A stretch of DNA of 64,000 bases from Kaistella palustris DSM 21579 (lineage in GTDB: Bacteria > Bacteroidota > Bacteroidia > Flavobacteriales > Weeksellaceae), in assembly GCF_000422265.1 (NCBI RefSeq), contig NZ_AULL01000013.1:124001-188000 (forward strand). Reading direction: 5' to 3'. The notes below the pieces were generated by a model. The model worked only from the letters and a program-made list of their open reading frames with translations, was not told where the DNA came from and did not search any database. Position 1 is the first letter of the stretch, and each line of letters begins with the position of its first letter. Below, in pieces: positions 1-8,261 of the stretch. Position numbers and translations under genes: made by a program.

Positions 1-1121
1 ACAACATCGCTTTCTGCAAATTTTTTCTTCGCCAACACCGCCAGCGCATGTGCACTTTCCAGCGCGGGAATTATACCCTCGGCCGTTGTCAGTTCAAAAG
101 CTGATCGCAGTGCTTCCTCATCGGTAATACTGTAAAACTCCGCCCTTTTCTGCATAAATAAATTGGCATGAAACGGCCCGATGCCGGGGTAATCCAGCCC
201 AGCCGAAATCGAATGCGGCTCAATGACCTGGCCATCGCCTGTTTGCATGACAATACTTTTGCTGCCGTGTAAAACACCCAAAGTCCCAAGAAAAGTGGTG
301 GCCGCCGACTTGCCGGAATCCACACCCAAACCACCGGCCTCGGCCGCAATAAGTTTTACCTCCTTCTCGTCGGCAAAATGATAGAACGCGCCCGCAGCAT
401 TGCTTCCGCCGCCCACGCAGGCAATTACATAATCCGGGTTTGGGCGGCCAATTTTTTCCTGCAGCTGACACCTGATCTCTTCGGAAATTATACTTTGAAA
501 GCGCGCCACCAAATCGGGAAAAGGATGCGGCCCGACTACGCTGCCAATGATATAGTGTGTATCAGCAGCATTATTGATCCAGTCGCGCAAAGCTTCATTC
601 ACCGCGTCTTTCAGCGTGCGCGAGCCTGATGTGGCGGGAATTACGGTGGCGCCGAGCATCTGCATGCGCCCCACATTTGGGGCCTGCCTGGCAATATCGA
701 CTTCGCCCATGTAGATGATGCATTCCAAATTCATCAGCGCACAGGCTGTGGCAGTCGCTACGCCGTGCTGCCCTGCACCGGTCTCGGCGATGATCCGTTT
801 CTTACCCAGTTTTTTGGCCAGTAAAACCTGCCCCAGCGCATTATTGATCTTGTGCGCGCCGGTGTGATTCAGGTCCTCGCGCTTTAAATAAATCTGCGCT
901 CCATATTTTTTGCTCAAATTTTCGGCAAAATATAAGGGTGTTGCCCGGCCGACATAATTTGTAAGCAGTCCGCGAAACTCTTTCTGAAAACTTTCGGAAT
1001 TGATGATATCTAAATATTTTACCTGCAATTCCTCCACGTTCGGAAACAGCATTTCCGGCACGAAAGCACCGCCAAAGTCACCGTAATAGCCTTTTTCGTC
1101 GGGGTTTTTGTATGTATTCAT
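1..1121 (-). CDS. trpB: Tryptophan synthase beta chain (3' end outside window)
   Basis: Condenses indole with L-serine to L-tryptophan using PLP; last step of tryptophan synthesis, working with TrpA. The 373 codons visible start [20 protein letters not shown] and contain the PLP-lysine motif [13 protein letters not shown] (Lys about residue 91), the [14 protein letters not shown] substrate loop and the phosphate-binding [12 protein letters not shown]. The family is usually about 390-400 residues, so only a short C-terminal piece is missing past base 1. It is the sixth gene of the trp operon; trpA presumably follows outside the window. A 127-bp gap separates it from trpF, the widest in the operon apart from the trpG-trpD gap. 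Confidence 0.96.
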   Translation of the reverse strand, partial: MNTYKNPDEKGYYGDFGGAFVPEMLFPNVEELQVKYLDIINSESFQKEFRGLLTNYVGRATPLYFAENLSKKYGAQIYLKREDLNHTGAHKINNALGQVLLAKKLGKKRIIAETGAGQHGVATATACALMNLECIIYMGEVDIARQAPNVGRMQMLGATVIPATSGSRTLKDAVNEALRDWINNAADTHYIIGSVVGPHPFPDLVARFQSIISEEIRCQLQEKIGRPNPDYVIACVGGGSNAAGAFYHFADEKEVKLIAAEAGGLGVDSGKSAATTFLGTLGVLHGSKSIVMQTGDGQVIEPHSISAGLDYPGIGPFHANLFMQKRAEFYSITDEEALRSAFELTTAEGIIPALESAHALAVLAKKKFAESDV

Positions 1122-1248
1122 AATTTATTTTTAACTTCTGTAATGCATTTTTCTATCTCTTTTTTTTAAAAGCAGTGACCTCGCAATTTCAGGTGGTTCC
1201 GGGAACTGTTGCAAACTTTATTACGTTTTGTTTTCATGCAGATCAATT

Positions 1249-1944
1249 TTAACAAAGTTGCGAAAGCGCTGAGATGGCTCTTTTAAAGCTTTTTATTTTT
1301 TCGGTATCCTTGTCGCCGGGCTCAAATTCAAATCTGGAATTGATATCCAGAGCGAGAGGCAGTTTAAGTTTTGGCAAAGTTTCGTTTTCGCGCATATTAA
1401 TTTTATATAAGTCCTGTAAACGCTCCAGGCTTTCAGGGGAAATCCCGCCGCTTAAAAAATACGGTTTCCTGATATCCAGTCCTTTCAAAACCTCCCAGTC
1501 GAAGGTCATTCCTGTGCCGCCAAAAGATTTGGAATCGGTATCGAAAAGGAAATAATCAACAGGTGAAAACAGATCATCCAATTTTTTTTGCAGGTCCGCG
1601 GTGCTTTCAGTGCCGATTCTTAGTGCTTTAATGATGCGGGTTTCAGGAGACAGTTCTTCTCTAAGGTCAGATATGAAAGCCGCGTTTTCATCACCGTGCA
1701 GCTGTATATAATTTAAGTCCGCTTTTTGTTCTGTGGCTACAATGTTTTCCAGTTCTTCGTTTACAAAAACACCGACTTTCCCGGGATGTTGAATCGCTTT
1801 TACTTCATTTAAAGTCAGTGAATTTAAAACGTAACGCGGCGATTTTTCGTAAAATATAAAACCCAGAAAATCCACCTCTCCACACAATTCCTGAATTTGG
1901 GGAAGCTTCGTTAGGCCACAAATTTTCAGTTTCAAATTTTCCAT
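1249..1944 (-). CDS. trpF: Phosphoribosylanthranilate isomerase
   Basis: Isomerises N-(5'-phosphoribosyl)anthranilate to the carboxyphenylamino-deoxyribulose phosphate used by TrpC. The N-terminus MENLKLKICGLTK carries the family signature KICG; FVNEELENIV, YIQLHGDE and the late FLSGGISPESL (phosphate-binding strand) follow in the expected order of a TIM barrel. About 231 residues, normal for a stand-alone TrpF. An in-frame TTG two codons upstream (1950) would lengthen it slightly; I chose the ATG at 1944 because KICG then falls at the usual distance. Stand-alone trpF, rather than a trpCF fusion, is usual in Bacteroidota. Confidence 0.95.
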   Translation of the reverse strand: MENLKLKICGLTKLPQIQELCGEVDFLGFIFYEKSPRYVLNSLTLNEVKAIQHPGKVGVFVNEELENIVATEQKADLNYIQLHGDENAAFISDLREELSPETRIIKALRIGTESTADLQKKLDDLFSPVDYFLFDTDSKSFGGTGMTFDWEVLKGLDIRKPYFLSGGISPESLERLQDLYKINMRENETLPKLKLPLALDINSRFEFEPGDKDTEKIKSFKRAISALSQLC

Positions 1945-2036
1945 TGACAAATTTTTCTGAGATTTCTAAAATTTCCGCGGGATTTCTGTCCTGGTTCTGT
2001 TATCTTTTTTAGAACTGCCATTCCCGGTTTTTAAGT

Positions 2037-2834
2037 TTATACGCTTCGCCTCTTCAGACTGTCCTTTTTCAGCATGAAATCTTCGAATGCCATTCCCGGA
2101 TTGTCGTTTTTCATGAAAAACTCACCCATTAAAAATCCGTCAAAACCTTTTTCTTTCAAATACTGATAATCCGAAATGCTGTTAATTCCACTTTCGGCAA
2201 TTGTAATGACATCAGTTGGCAAAATATTTTTTAAATCCACGGAATGTTGCAGATCCACCTTGAAATCTTTGAGGTTCCGGTTGTTGATACCCACGAGATC
2301 AACTTTTCTATTAAAATGGTGCAGTTCATTCTCAGTATGGATCTCCAGCAATACCTCCAGTTCAAGTTCGTGGGCAAGATCTGTAAATTCCTGAACCTGC
2401 GCTGGCGAAAGACATGCCGCAATCAGCAAAACTACGTCGGCTCCCAACGCTTTGGCTTCATAGAACTGATATTCATCGATCATGAAATCTTTTCGTAGAA
2501 CTGGAATCTGCACCGTTTTTCTTGCGGCCAAAATATCCCCGAAACTTCCGCCAAAAAAATCCCCGTCCGTGAGTACGGAAATACCGCTGGCACCGACTTT
2601 TTCATAAGATTGTGATACATCTACAATAGTAACCTTGTCATTAATAATACCCTTGGAAGGTGATTTTCTTTTAAACTCCGCAATAATTCCGCTGCCTTCC
2701 CTAACCGACTTTTTTAATGATAAGGTTCCGCGCGTGAAAAACTCTGAATCCTTTAATTCTTCCTTCGACTGTACTATTTTTGCAGTCTCCACCTCTGCTT
2801 TTTTACGTGCAGTGATTTGTTCTAAAATATTCAT
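2037..2834 (-). CDS. trpC: Indole-3-glycerol phosphate synthase
   Basis: Converts the TrpF product to indole-3-glycerol phosphate by decarboxylation and ring closure. Diagnostic motif IIAEFKRKSPSKG (catalytic lysine region) lies near residue 50, followed by SVLTDGDFFGGS, PVLRKDFMIDEYQ, VDLVGINNRNLKDF and AESGIN. 265 residues, normal for the family. The ATG lies 1 bp past the trpD stop codon, which suggests translational coupling. Ordinary member of the trp operon. Confidence 0.96.
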   Translation of the reverse strand: MNILEQITARKKAEVETAKIVQSKEELKDSEFFTRGTLSLKKSVREGSGIIAEFKRKSPSKGIINDKVTIVDVSQSYEKVGASGISVLTDGDFFGGSFGDILAARKTVQIPVLRKDFMIDEYQFYEAKALGADVVLLIAACLSPAQVQEFTDLAHELELEVLLEIHTENELHHFNRKVDLVGINNRNLKDFKVDLQHSVDLKNILPTDVITIAESGINSISDYQYLKEKGFDGFLMGEFFMKNDNPGMAFEDFMLKKDSLKRRSV

Positions 2835-2835
2835 A

Positions 2836-3819
2836 CTAAGCTGTGATAAGTTTTAAACTGGTCAGCGCTTTGCCGCTTTCCAGGCTTTCTTTCGCCCGGT
2901 CCAGACATGCTGCATAATTCCCGAATTTCGCGGTGTTCTCCAGTGCTTTTGCTGCGTTGGCGAGGACAACTGCATTTTGCGGTTCGGTTCCGTTTCCTTT
3001 CAGAATATTCAGAAAAATTTCAGCACTTTCGGTTTTCGTTTTCCCACCGGAGAGACTTTCAGCAACGACATTTTTAAAGCCCAGCTCCTGTGCCGAGTAA
3101 ATCTGCTCACCGGTTTTGGTAAATATCTTGGTATCGCCGGTGAGTGAAATTTCATCATACCCATCTAAACCATGCACAAGCATGAAGTTGCCACTCTGTT
3201 TCTGCAGCAAATACTGATAAATTCTGGCGATCTCCGGGTTATAGACGCCAATCATCGGAAACTCAGCTCGGGCGGGATTCACCAGCGGTCCCAAAACATT
3301 AAAAAATGTACGAAGTCCCAAACCTTTTCTGAGCGGCGCCACCGCCTTAAGAGCCGGATGAAAAAGTGGTGCGTGCAGAAAACAGATGTTCGCAGTTTCC
3401 AGTTCCGCCCGTAACTCTTCCTCACAGTTTTTAAAACGATAGCCCAGTTCCTCCAAAACATTTGAAGATCCCGAAATCGCCGTAACACCGTAGTTGCCGT
3501 GTTTCGCTACCTTTTGTCCCGCTCCCGCCACTATAAAAGCAGAAAGCGTGGAGATATTGAATGTATTTTTCCCGTCGCCGCCCGTTCCCACGATGTCTAC
3601 CAGACCGCTGCCCAAATCTATAGGTTTTGCCAGCTGCAGAAGCGCGTTCCGGAAACCTTCAAGTTCGTCCAGCGTGATGGTACGCATCAGAAATACGGTA
3701 ACAAACGAGGTGACCTCATTTTCATTGAATTTATTCTGTGCGATCTCCATCAGGATCGCTTTCGCCTCCACTTTCATCAGCGTATTGTGATTAAATAAAT
3801 ATTGTAAGATCTCTTTCAT
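2836..3819 (-). CDS. trpD: Anthranilate phosphoribosyltransferase
   Basis: Transfers the phosphoribosyl group of PRPP to anthranilate. The PRPP-binding GTGGDGKNTFNIST is present near residue 80, with KHGNYGVTAISGSSNVLEELG behind it (split here: KHGNYGV, then SGSSNVLEELG), and FFNVLGPLVNPA and VHGLDGYDEIS further on, all typical of TrpD. 327 residues, normal length. It is preceded by a 138-bp GC-rich intergenic element rather than being coupled directly to trpG, so its translation and RNA stability may be set separately from trpE and trpG. Confidence 0.96.
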   Translation of the reverse strand: MKEILQYLFNHNTLMKVEAKAILMEIAQNKFNENEVTSFVTVFLMRTITLDELEGFRNALLQLAKPIDLGSGLVDIVGTGGDGKNTFNISTLSAFIVAGAGQKVAKHGNYGVTAISGSSNVLEELGYRFKNCEEELRAELETANICFLHAPLFHPALKAVAPLRKGLGLRTFFNVLGPLVNPARAEFPMIGVYNPEIARIYQYLLQKQSGNFMLVHGLDGYDEISLTGDTKIFTKTGEQIYSAQELGFKNVVAESLSGGKTKTESAEIFLNILKGNGTEPQNAVVLANAAKALENTAKFGNYAACLDRAKESLESGKALTSLKLITA

Positions 3820-3831
3820 TTTAATTATTTT

Positions 3832-3950
3832 TTGGGCAAGCCCCTCGCCGAAGCTTTTCCCGCATCCCGGGTCGGGCTCTTCGCTGCAATCTTTTGCTCG
3901 TTCCTCACAAAAGGATTTCCACTGCGATCCCTCTTGCAGACTCCGCGGGC
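3832..3950 (-). repeat. GC-rich intergenic element between trpG and trpD, probable dispersed repeat
   Basis: The 138-bp spacer between trpG and trpD is more GC-rich than its surroundings and has a patchwork of short inverted segments, for example GCCCGACCCGGGATGCGGG on the minus strand. Its wording (a GAGGAACGAGCAAAAGATTG segment, then AAGCCCGACC-like and GGCGAGGGGCTTGCCC segments) resembles short intergenic repeats I remember from Chryseobacterium-group genomes. No second copy was found in this window, so repeat status rests on memory and not on a count. It does not look coding on either strand. Confidence 0.5.
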
Positions 3951-3957
3951 AGACAAT

Positions 3958-4527
3958 TCAGTTTTTTATAAAATTTTTTATGATTTCGAAACCGTTGGGC
4001 GTCAGAATACTTTCGGGGTGAAACTGTACAGCATGCAGATCATATTTCCGGTGCTGCAAAGCCATGATCATTCCGTCCCTGTCTGTCGCGGTGATTTCCA
4101 GCTCGGCAGGAAATGTTTCCGGATCCACCGCCCAGGAATGGTAACGTCCCGCGGCGAAGGTCTGTGGCAGGTCCTTGAAAAGCTTCGTACCTTCTGCAGT
4201 GATCTCCACATCGGTTGCCACACCATGAAAGATTTCCGACAGATTAATTAAACTGCCACCGAAAGCCTGCGCAATGGCCTGCTGTCCCAGACAAACCCCA
4301 AAAATCGACTTTACGGGCGCGTATTTCTTTATGACTTCGAGCAAAATACCCGCCTCTTCCGGGATTCCAGGTCCGGGCGACAAAATGATCTTGTCATATT
4401 CTTCAATTTCTGCCAGAGCGATCTGATCATTCCGGAACACATCTACTTTTTTGCCGGCAATTTTTTCAGTCATCTGCACGAGATTGTACGTGAAACTGTC
4501 GTAATTATCAAATACCAGTATTTTCAT
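3958..4527 (-). CDS. trpG: Anthranilate synthase component II (glutamine amidotransferase)
   Basis: Supplies ammonia from glutamine to TrpE for anthranilate formation. Class I amidotransferase with the nucleophile motif GVCLGQQAIAQAFGG (Cys about residue 78), the oxyanion-region SPGPGIPEEAG and the His-Glu of the catalytic triad in VQFHPESI. 189 residues, the usual length of a stand-alone TrpG. Separated from trpE by 10 bp, so the two subunits are very likely cotranslated. It could in principle also serve folate synthesis (PabA), but its place in the operon argues for tryptophan. Confidence 0.95.
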   Translation of the reverse strand: MKILVFDNYDSFTYNLVQMTEKIAGKKVDVFRNDQIALAEIEEYDKIILSPGPGIPEEAGILLEVIKKYAPVKSIFGVCLGQQAIAQAFGGSLINLSEIFHGVATDVEITAEGTKLFKDLPQTFAAGRYHSWAVDPETFPAELEITATDRDGMIMALQHRKYDLHAVQFHPESILTPNGFEIIKNFIKN

Positions 4528-4537
4528 TTTGTTCTTA

Positions 4538-5956
4538 TTAAAGGGATTCAGCCTTTTTTACAGCGGTTTTTAAGGCGTTCAGTTTATGGTTCACTTCCTG
4601 AAGTTCATTCTGGGCAGCGGATTTCGCCACGATTCCTGCGCCGGCCTGGGAATAGAGCGTATTGTTTTTAGAAAGAAAAGTGCGGATCATGATCGCGAGA
4701 TTGCAGCTGCCATCGAAACCGACAAAGCCAATACAGCCACCATAAAAACCGCGCGAGGTTTTTTCATATGAATCGATAAGTTCCATCGCCTTATATTTTG
4801 GCGCACCGCTTAAAGTTCCCTGTGGGAAAGTGGTTGCGATCATTTCATACGGATTCTGATCATCCAGAACTTCGGCAGTAACTTCCGAGACCATGTGAAT
4901 GACGTGGGAGAAAAACTGGATTTCCTTCAATTTCGAGACTTCGGTATTTTTTCCTAAAACACTGAGATCGTTGCGCGCCAGGTCTACGAGCATCGTATGT
5001 TCTGCATTTTCCTTTGCATCTTTTTTTAAGGCTTCTGCAGATTTCAGATCATCTTCAAGATTTCCCGTTCGTTTAAATGTGCCGGCAATCGGGTGAATCA
5101 CCGCCTGCCGGTCTTTAATGATCAGCTGACTTTCGGGGCTGGAACCCATTAACTTATAATCACCATAATCAAAATAAAAAAGATATGGCGAAGGGTTGAT
5201 ATTCCGCAATGCGCGGTATACATTGAATTCATCACCTTTAAATTTCTGTTCAAAACGGCGGCTCAGTACCAACTGAAACACATCGCCGCGGAAACAGTGT
5301 TTTTTGGCGAGCTCTACAAGGTTGGTATATTCACTGTCGGTGAGACTGGAAAGTTCGTCGCCCACAGTTTCAAAAGGAAAAACCGGTGCATTTTTTTGCT
5401 GAATGATGTTTTCCAGTGTGAGCATTTCCGATTTCAGACCGTTGATCTTATTTTCGAGTAGGAACATTTCATCGTTGTGGTGATTGATGGCGATCACATA
5501 CTGATAAAGACGGTAGCGCAAAAGTGGGATTTTATTCTCGGGCGAAAGCTCTTTAAATTTAATGTCTTCGAAAAAAGGGACGGCATCATAGGAAGTATAT
5601 CCAAAAAATCCCTGCGCCATTTTTCCGATTTCTAATGTCGGTTCCGCGCACTGGAAAGATTTTGAGAAATTCTGCAGCAGATCGGTCAGCTTTTCATTTT
5701 CAATGCTGATCTTCTTCGGACTTTCGAGCGGGAATTTTATTTCGGCCTCGGTGTAATCCGTCACTTCTATCCCCGCAATGGCATTCACTGCGATGAACGA
5801 AAAGTTATTACCGGCATTCTGATTTCCGGCGCTTTCGAGCAAAATGGTGTCGCGAAACTGATCCCGAAGCCGCAGGTAAATTCCTACAGGCGTGAACAGA
5901 TCGCTCATCACAGTTTTTATGCTGGTACGTAAAGGGGTAACCGTATCGAAATTCAT
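4538..5956 (-). CDS. trpE: Anthranilate synthase component I
   Basis: Makes anthranilate from chorismate, the committed step. The N-terminal LLESAG (residues about 40-45) is the conserved Trp feedback-inhibition element. The C-terminal chorismate-binding domain has DVFQLVLSRRFEQ, PYLFYFDYG, IAGTFKRTG, DLARNDLSVLG, FPQGTLSGAPKYKAMELID and AGAGIVAKS. 472 residues, normal. First structural gene of the trp operon; a 180-bp leader upstream holds a Trp-rich leader ORF and an intrinsic terminator, so it should be controlled both by attenuation and by product inhibition. Confidence 0.96.
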   Translation of the reverse strand: MNFDTVTPLRTSIKTVMSDLFTPVGIYLRLRDQFRDTILLESAGNQNAGNNFSFIAVNAIAGIEVTDYTEAEIKFPLESPKKISIENEKLTDLLQNFSKSFQCAEPTLEIGKMAQGFFGYTSYDAVPFFEDIKFKELSPENKIPLLRYRLYQYVIAINHHNDEMFLLENKINGLKSEMLTLENIIQQKNAPVFPFETVGDELSSLTDSEYTNLVELAKKHCFRGDVFQLVLSRRFEQKFKGDEFNVYRALRNINPSPYLFYFDYGDYKLMGSSPESQLIIKDRQAVIHPIAGTFKRTGNLEDDLKSAEALKKDAKENAEHTMLVDLARNDLSVLGKNTEVSKLKEIQFFSHVIHMVSEVTAEVLDDQNPYEMIATTFPQGTLSGAPKYKAMELIDSYEKTSRGFYGGCIGFVGFDGSCNLAIMIRTFLSKNNTLYSQAGAGIVAKSAAQNELQEVNHKLNALKTAVKKAESL

Positions 5957-6009
5957 TTTATTTTTCAGGTATTTGTTGTGGTTGTGAGGGCAGGATAAAT
6001 TTTAAGCAT

Positions 6010-6046
6010 AAAAAAAAGACTTCAACGGGTCCCGTCAAAGTCTTTT
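6010..6046 (-). terminator. Attenuator terminator of the trp leader
   Basis: On the minus strand, arms AAAGACTTTGACGGG and CCCGTTGAAGTCTTT form a 15-bp stem with two weak positions, followed by eight T. It lies 54 bp upstream of the trpE start and 34 bp past the stop of the Trp-rich leader ORF. Just upstream, CAAATCTT (minus strand, 6077-6070) can pair with AAGACTTTG of the 5' arm leaving one bulged C, a candidate antiterminator. The pairing is read by eye and not folded. Confidence 0.85.
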
Positions 6047-6079
6047 ATATGTTATTACAAACAGAATACAAGATTTGCT

Positions 6080-6136
6080 TCAGACCTTAAAAAAGTTTGA
6101 ATGCCACCACCAAGTATTGTTTGTTCTACTGTTCAT
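6080..6136 (-). CDS. trpL: trp operon leader peptide with three consecutive Trp codons
   Basis: An 18-codon ORF on the minus strand reads MNSRTNNTWWWHSNFFKV and stops with TGA. Three adjacent TGG codons in so short an ORF, just before an intrinsic terminator and in the trpE leader, is the hallmark of ribosome-mediated attenuation: when charged tRNA-Trp is scarce the ribosome stalls on the Trp codons and the antiterminator forms. A promoter-like TATATTTG lies only 5 nt before the ATG, so the leader mRNA may have little or no 5' untranslated region. It is too short for ordinary ORF calling and may be absent from automatic annotation. Confidence 0.9.
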   Translation of the reverse strand: MNSRTNNTWWWHSNFFKV

Positions 6137-6141
6137 CGCAG

Positions 6142-6149
6142 CAAATATA
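6142..6149 (-). promoter_or_regulatory. -7 element of the trp operon promoter
   Basis: TATATTTG on the minus strand matches the Bacteroidota -7 consensus TAnnTTTG exactly. No clean TTG is seen about 20 nt upstream; that position is an AT-rich TTT. The predicted RNA start falls at or within a few bases of the leader-peptide ATG. Confidence 0.6.
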
Positions 6150-6235
6150 GAAATGTTTTTTAAATTAGAAAAATATTTTCAGTTTAATTAGCATGAAGCT
6201 GTAATTCAAAAAAACTATTATTTTTTCTTAAATGT

Positions 6236-6266
6236 TTGATACAACAGCAAAAATAATATATTTTTG
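6236..6266 (+). promoter_or_regulatory. Promoter of the small lipoprotein gene
   Basis: TTG at 6236-6238, a 20-nt spacer and TATTTTTG at 6259-6266 match the Bacteroidota sigma-A promoter. The start codon lies 17 nt past the -7 box. It is divergent from the trp promoter. Confidence 0.75.
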
Positions 6267-6283
6267 CACGAAATAATTAAAAC

Positions 6284-6472
6284 ATGAAAAAAGTATTAGC
6301 AATCGCCTTCATCGGTGGATTAATTTTGGCAAGCTGCGCAAAAAAAGAAGTAAGTAACGACGTAGATACAGTAGTTGCTGATTCGTCTGCAGTAATGACT
6401 CAGGACAGCGCAATGGTTGATTCCGCTGCAGTTGTAGCGCCTGTTGCAACAGATTCTACAATGGTTAAATAA
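6284..6472 (+). CDS. Small lipoprotein of unknown function
   Basis: A 62-residue protein with a lipoprotein signal peptide: MKK, a hydrophobic core, then the lipobox LASC with Cys at about residue 18. The mature part is short, low-complexity and acidic, built from Val, Ala, Asp and Ser with repeated DS/DSA units (DSSAV, QDSAMVDSAAV, ATDSTMV), and would be unstructured at the membrane surface. No enzymatic motif. It is monocistronic, with a consensus promoter 17 nt upstream and a perfect terminator hairpin downstream, so it is a real and probably well-expressed gene despite its size. Function unknown. Confidence 0.85.
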   Translation: MKKVLAIAFIGGLILASCAKKEVSNDVDTVVADSSAVMTQDSAMVDSAAVVAPVATDSTMVK

Positions 6473-6497
6473 TCATTGGGAATACAAAAACTTAAAG

Positions 6498-6524
6498 GCA
6501 GTCAGATTTCTGACTGCTTTTTTT
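6498..6524 (+). terminator. Terminator of the small lipoprotein gene
   Basis: Perfect 8-bp stem GCAGTCAG/CTGACTGC with an ATTT loop, followed by seven T, 26 bp past the stop codon. Confidence 0.9.
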
Positions 6525-6558
6525 ATGTCATTTTTTATATGACAAGTCCACAATACCA

Positions 6559-7677
6559 CTAATCTTCCACATTCTTAAGTGCCATCAATAACTGATAAGC
6601 ACCTTTGGTTACAAATTTTCTGCTTTTATCATTTATGTTGAGGAGTTGGGTACATCCGTTTTCGGCATTACCGATTTCAACCTGGAACATTCGGAAGACC
6701 TTCGGTTTTACTTCTTCGAAAACATATTGCTTTTCCTCCCAGGTGACCACCGCATCATCCGGGATCACGGTTCCGACTTCAGGATCCGCCTCCACTTCAG
6801 CATTCATAAACGTGCCGGGAATCAGTGCAGTCGCCTCAACGACGAAATGGCAATGGACCAGAACGCTGTGGTCCGGCGCAAAATCCTTTCCGATTAGGAA
6901 AACACGCGCTTCATATTTCTTTTCGGGATCTTGGTTGGTGAATGCAAAAACCTTCTGACCTGCAGATATGCGGCTTAGGTCTTTTTCAAAAACTTTCAAC
7001 GCCAGATGAAGGTCTTCCGTATTCACAATATCGAACATTTTTTCTACGGGCGACACGAACTGCCCAATATTTACATTCACGCTGGAAATATATCCTGATA
7101 TCGGTGCTGTAACAGCAAAAGTGCGCCTGATATTATTCGGACTTAGCGTTAATGGATTAATGCCGACCGCTGCAAGTTTCTGCGCTGTACTTTTGAGCAG
7201 GATATTCTGGTTTTGCGCTTCGTTTAGTGATTTCTGCGTGACTTTGTCGGAACTCGCTTTATTCTCATTCAGTTCTTTCTGGCGCAGATAATCCTGCTGC
7301 GCATATTGCAGATTGGATTTATACAGCAGATAATCCTGCTGCAGCTCTACAAGCTCCGGATTTTCCAGCTGTGCCAGGACCTGGCCTTTCTTTACGTAAT
7401 TTCCCGGCATAAATCTGGAAACGCGTACATAGCCACCGCTTGGAGCAGACACGCTCGCCATTGCCTGCGGTGGTACATCGACCTGACCGGTTAGGGTGAT
7501 CTTATGCGCAATATCCAGGTTTCCCAAAACACTGCTTTCGATTCCCGAATTTTTTATCTGAACATCGGTGAGCGTAACCTGGTCTCCGGAAACTGTCGGC
7601 GGAATCTCTTCGGCTGTTTCCTTGGTGGAACAGGAGAAACTCAGCAGGCTTAGGAGGATCAAAAAAACTTTTTTCAT
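6559..7677 (-). CDS. RND efflux periplasmic adaptor (membrane fusion protein), lipoprotein
   Basis: Bridges the inner-membrane RND pump to the outer-membrane factor. Signal peptide MKKVFLILLSLLSFSC with a lipobox Cys, so it should be lipid-anchored in the periplasm. A barrel-sandwich half motif (SAPSGGYVRVSRFMPGNYVK, then GQVLAQLENPELVEL), a helical hairpin (about residues 110-170), the returning half-motif VTAPISGYISSVNVNIGQFV and a C-terminal beta-barrel follow, as in CusB/CzcB. About 372 residues. A longer in-frame start at 7704 overlaps the cytochrome gene and would bury the signal peptide, so I used the ATG at 7677. Last gene of the efflux operon; adaptor genes more often come before the pump gene. 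Confidence 0.88.
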   Translation of the reverse strand: MKKVFLILLSLLSFSCSTKETAEEIPPTVSGDQVTLTDVQIKNSGIESSVLGNLDIAHKITLTGQVDVPPQAMASVSAPSGGYVRVSRFMPGNYVKKGQVLAQLENPELVELQQDYLLYKSNLQYAQQDYLRQKELNENKASSDKVTQKSLNEAQNQNILLKSTAQKLAAVGINPLTLSPNNIRRTFAVTAPISGYISSVNVNIGQFVSPVEKMFDIVNTEDLHLALKVFEKDLSRISAGQKVFAFTNQDPEKKYEARVFLIGKDFAPDHSVLVHCHFVVEATALIPGTFMNAEVEADPEVGTVIPDDAVVTWEEKQYVFEEVKPKVFRMFQVEIGNAENGCTQLLNINDKSRKFVTKGAYQLLMALKNVED

Positions 7678-7687
7678 ATTTAAAAAA

Positions 7688-8260
7688 TTATTCGGAATCT
7701 CCACCGATCATTTTGGAGGAGATGCCTTTCCTGTTAATACTTTCCGAGATCGCAATGCCTGCAAAATGGACTAAAATAAAAAGTGGTGCCCAATAAACCG
7801 CCAGTTTATGAGTGGTTTCGGCAATTCCACTGAGCGAATCTGGACCGATATCAAATTTTAAAATCCCGCCGGTAACGATCTGCAGGGCAACGAAAGCATA
7901 AAACAGAACATAGGTCATTCCCTGAAAACGGTCGTTCATGGTCACATTTTTCGAAAAAGGATTGGGAAATTCAATCCCTTTCATGAGCATATAAATAATC
8001 CGCACAACAAACGCAAAAGTGATCAGATAGGCTGCGTAAATATGCCACTGAAACATGGGATCCTGCAGGGAATGCGCAATGGTCCGCAAACTGTCCCTGT
8101 TCAGATTTAGATTTTGTATCTGCGGATCTTTCGTTACCGCAGCGGTTATGGATGCTTTGCTCATCCAGAAAATGCGCAGAAAACCCGTGGTGAATAATAC
8201 CAGTATGGCGAAAGCAGATATCCAGTGGAGTAAGCGGTGAAGTGCTGTAAATTTTTTCAT
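7688..8260 (-). CDS. Cytochrome b561-like integral membrane protein
   Basis: A 190-residue protein with four hydrophobic segments (about residues 12-30, 75-93, 110-130, 150-170) and His residues placed as haem ligands: HRLLHW near residue 8, WHIYAAYLI in the second segment and VHFAGIAI in the fourth. This fits the bacterial cytochrome b561/hydrogenase b-type cytochrome family, which moves electrons between quinol and a periplasmic partner. It sits between the TolC-like gene (1 bp away) and the adaptor gene (10 bp away) and is almost certainly cotranscribed with the metal efflux system, which suggests a role in the redox state of metal or thiols. Electron partners are unknown. Confidence 0.8.
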   Translation of the reverse strand: MKKFTALHRLLHWISAFAILVLFTTGFLRIFWMSKASITAAVTKDPQIQNLNLNRDSLRTIAHSLQDPMFQWHIYAAYLITFAFVVRIIYMLMKGIEFPNPFSKNVTMNDRFQGMTYVLFYAFVALQIVTGGILKFDIGPDSLSGIAETTHKLAVYWAPLFILVHFAGIAISESINRKGISSKMIGGDSE

Positions 8261-8261
8261 T

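Noticed and set aside
3832-4251. Open frame of 139 codons on the plus strand across the trpG 3' end and the repeat-like spacer
   Set aside because: Runs antisense to trpG, which has clear family motifs; no promoter or family match.
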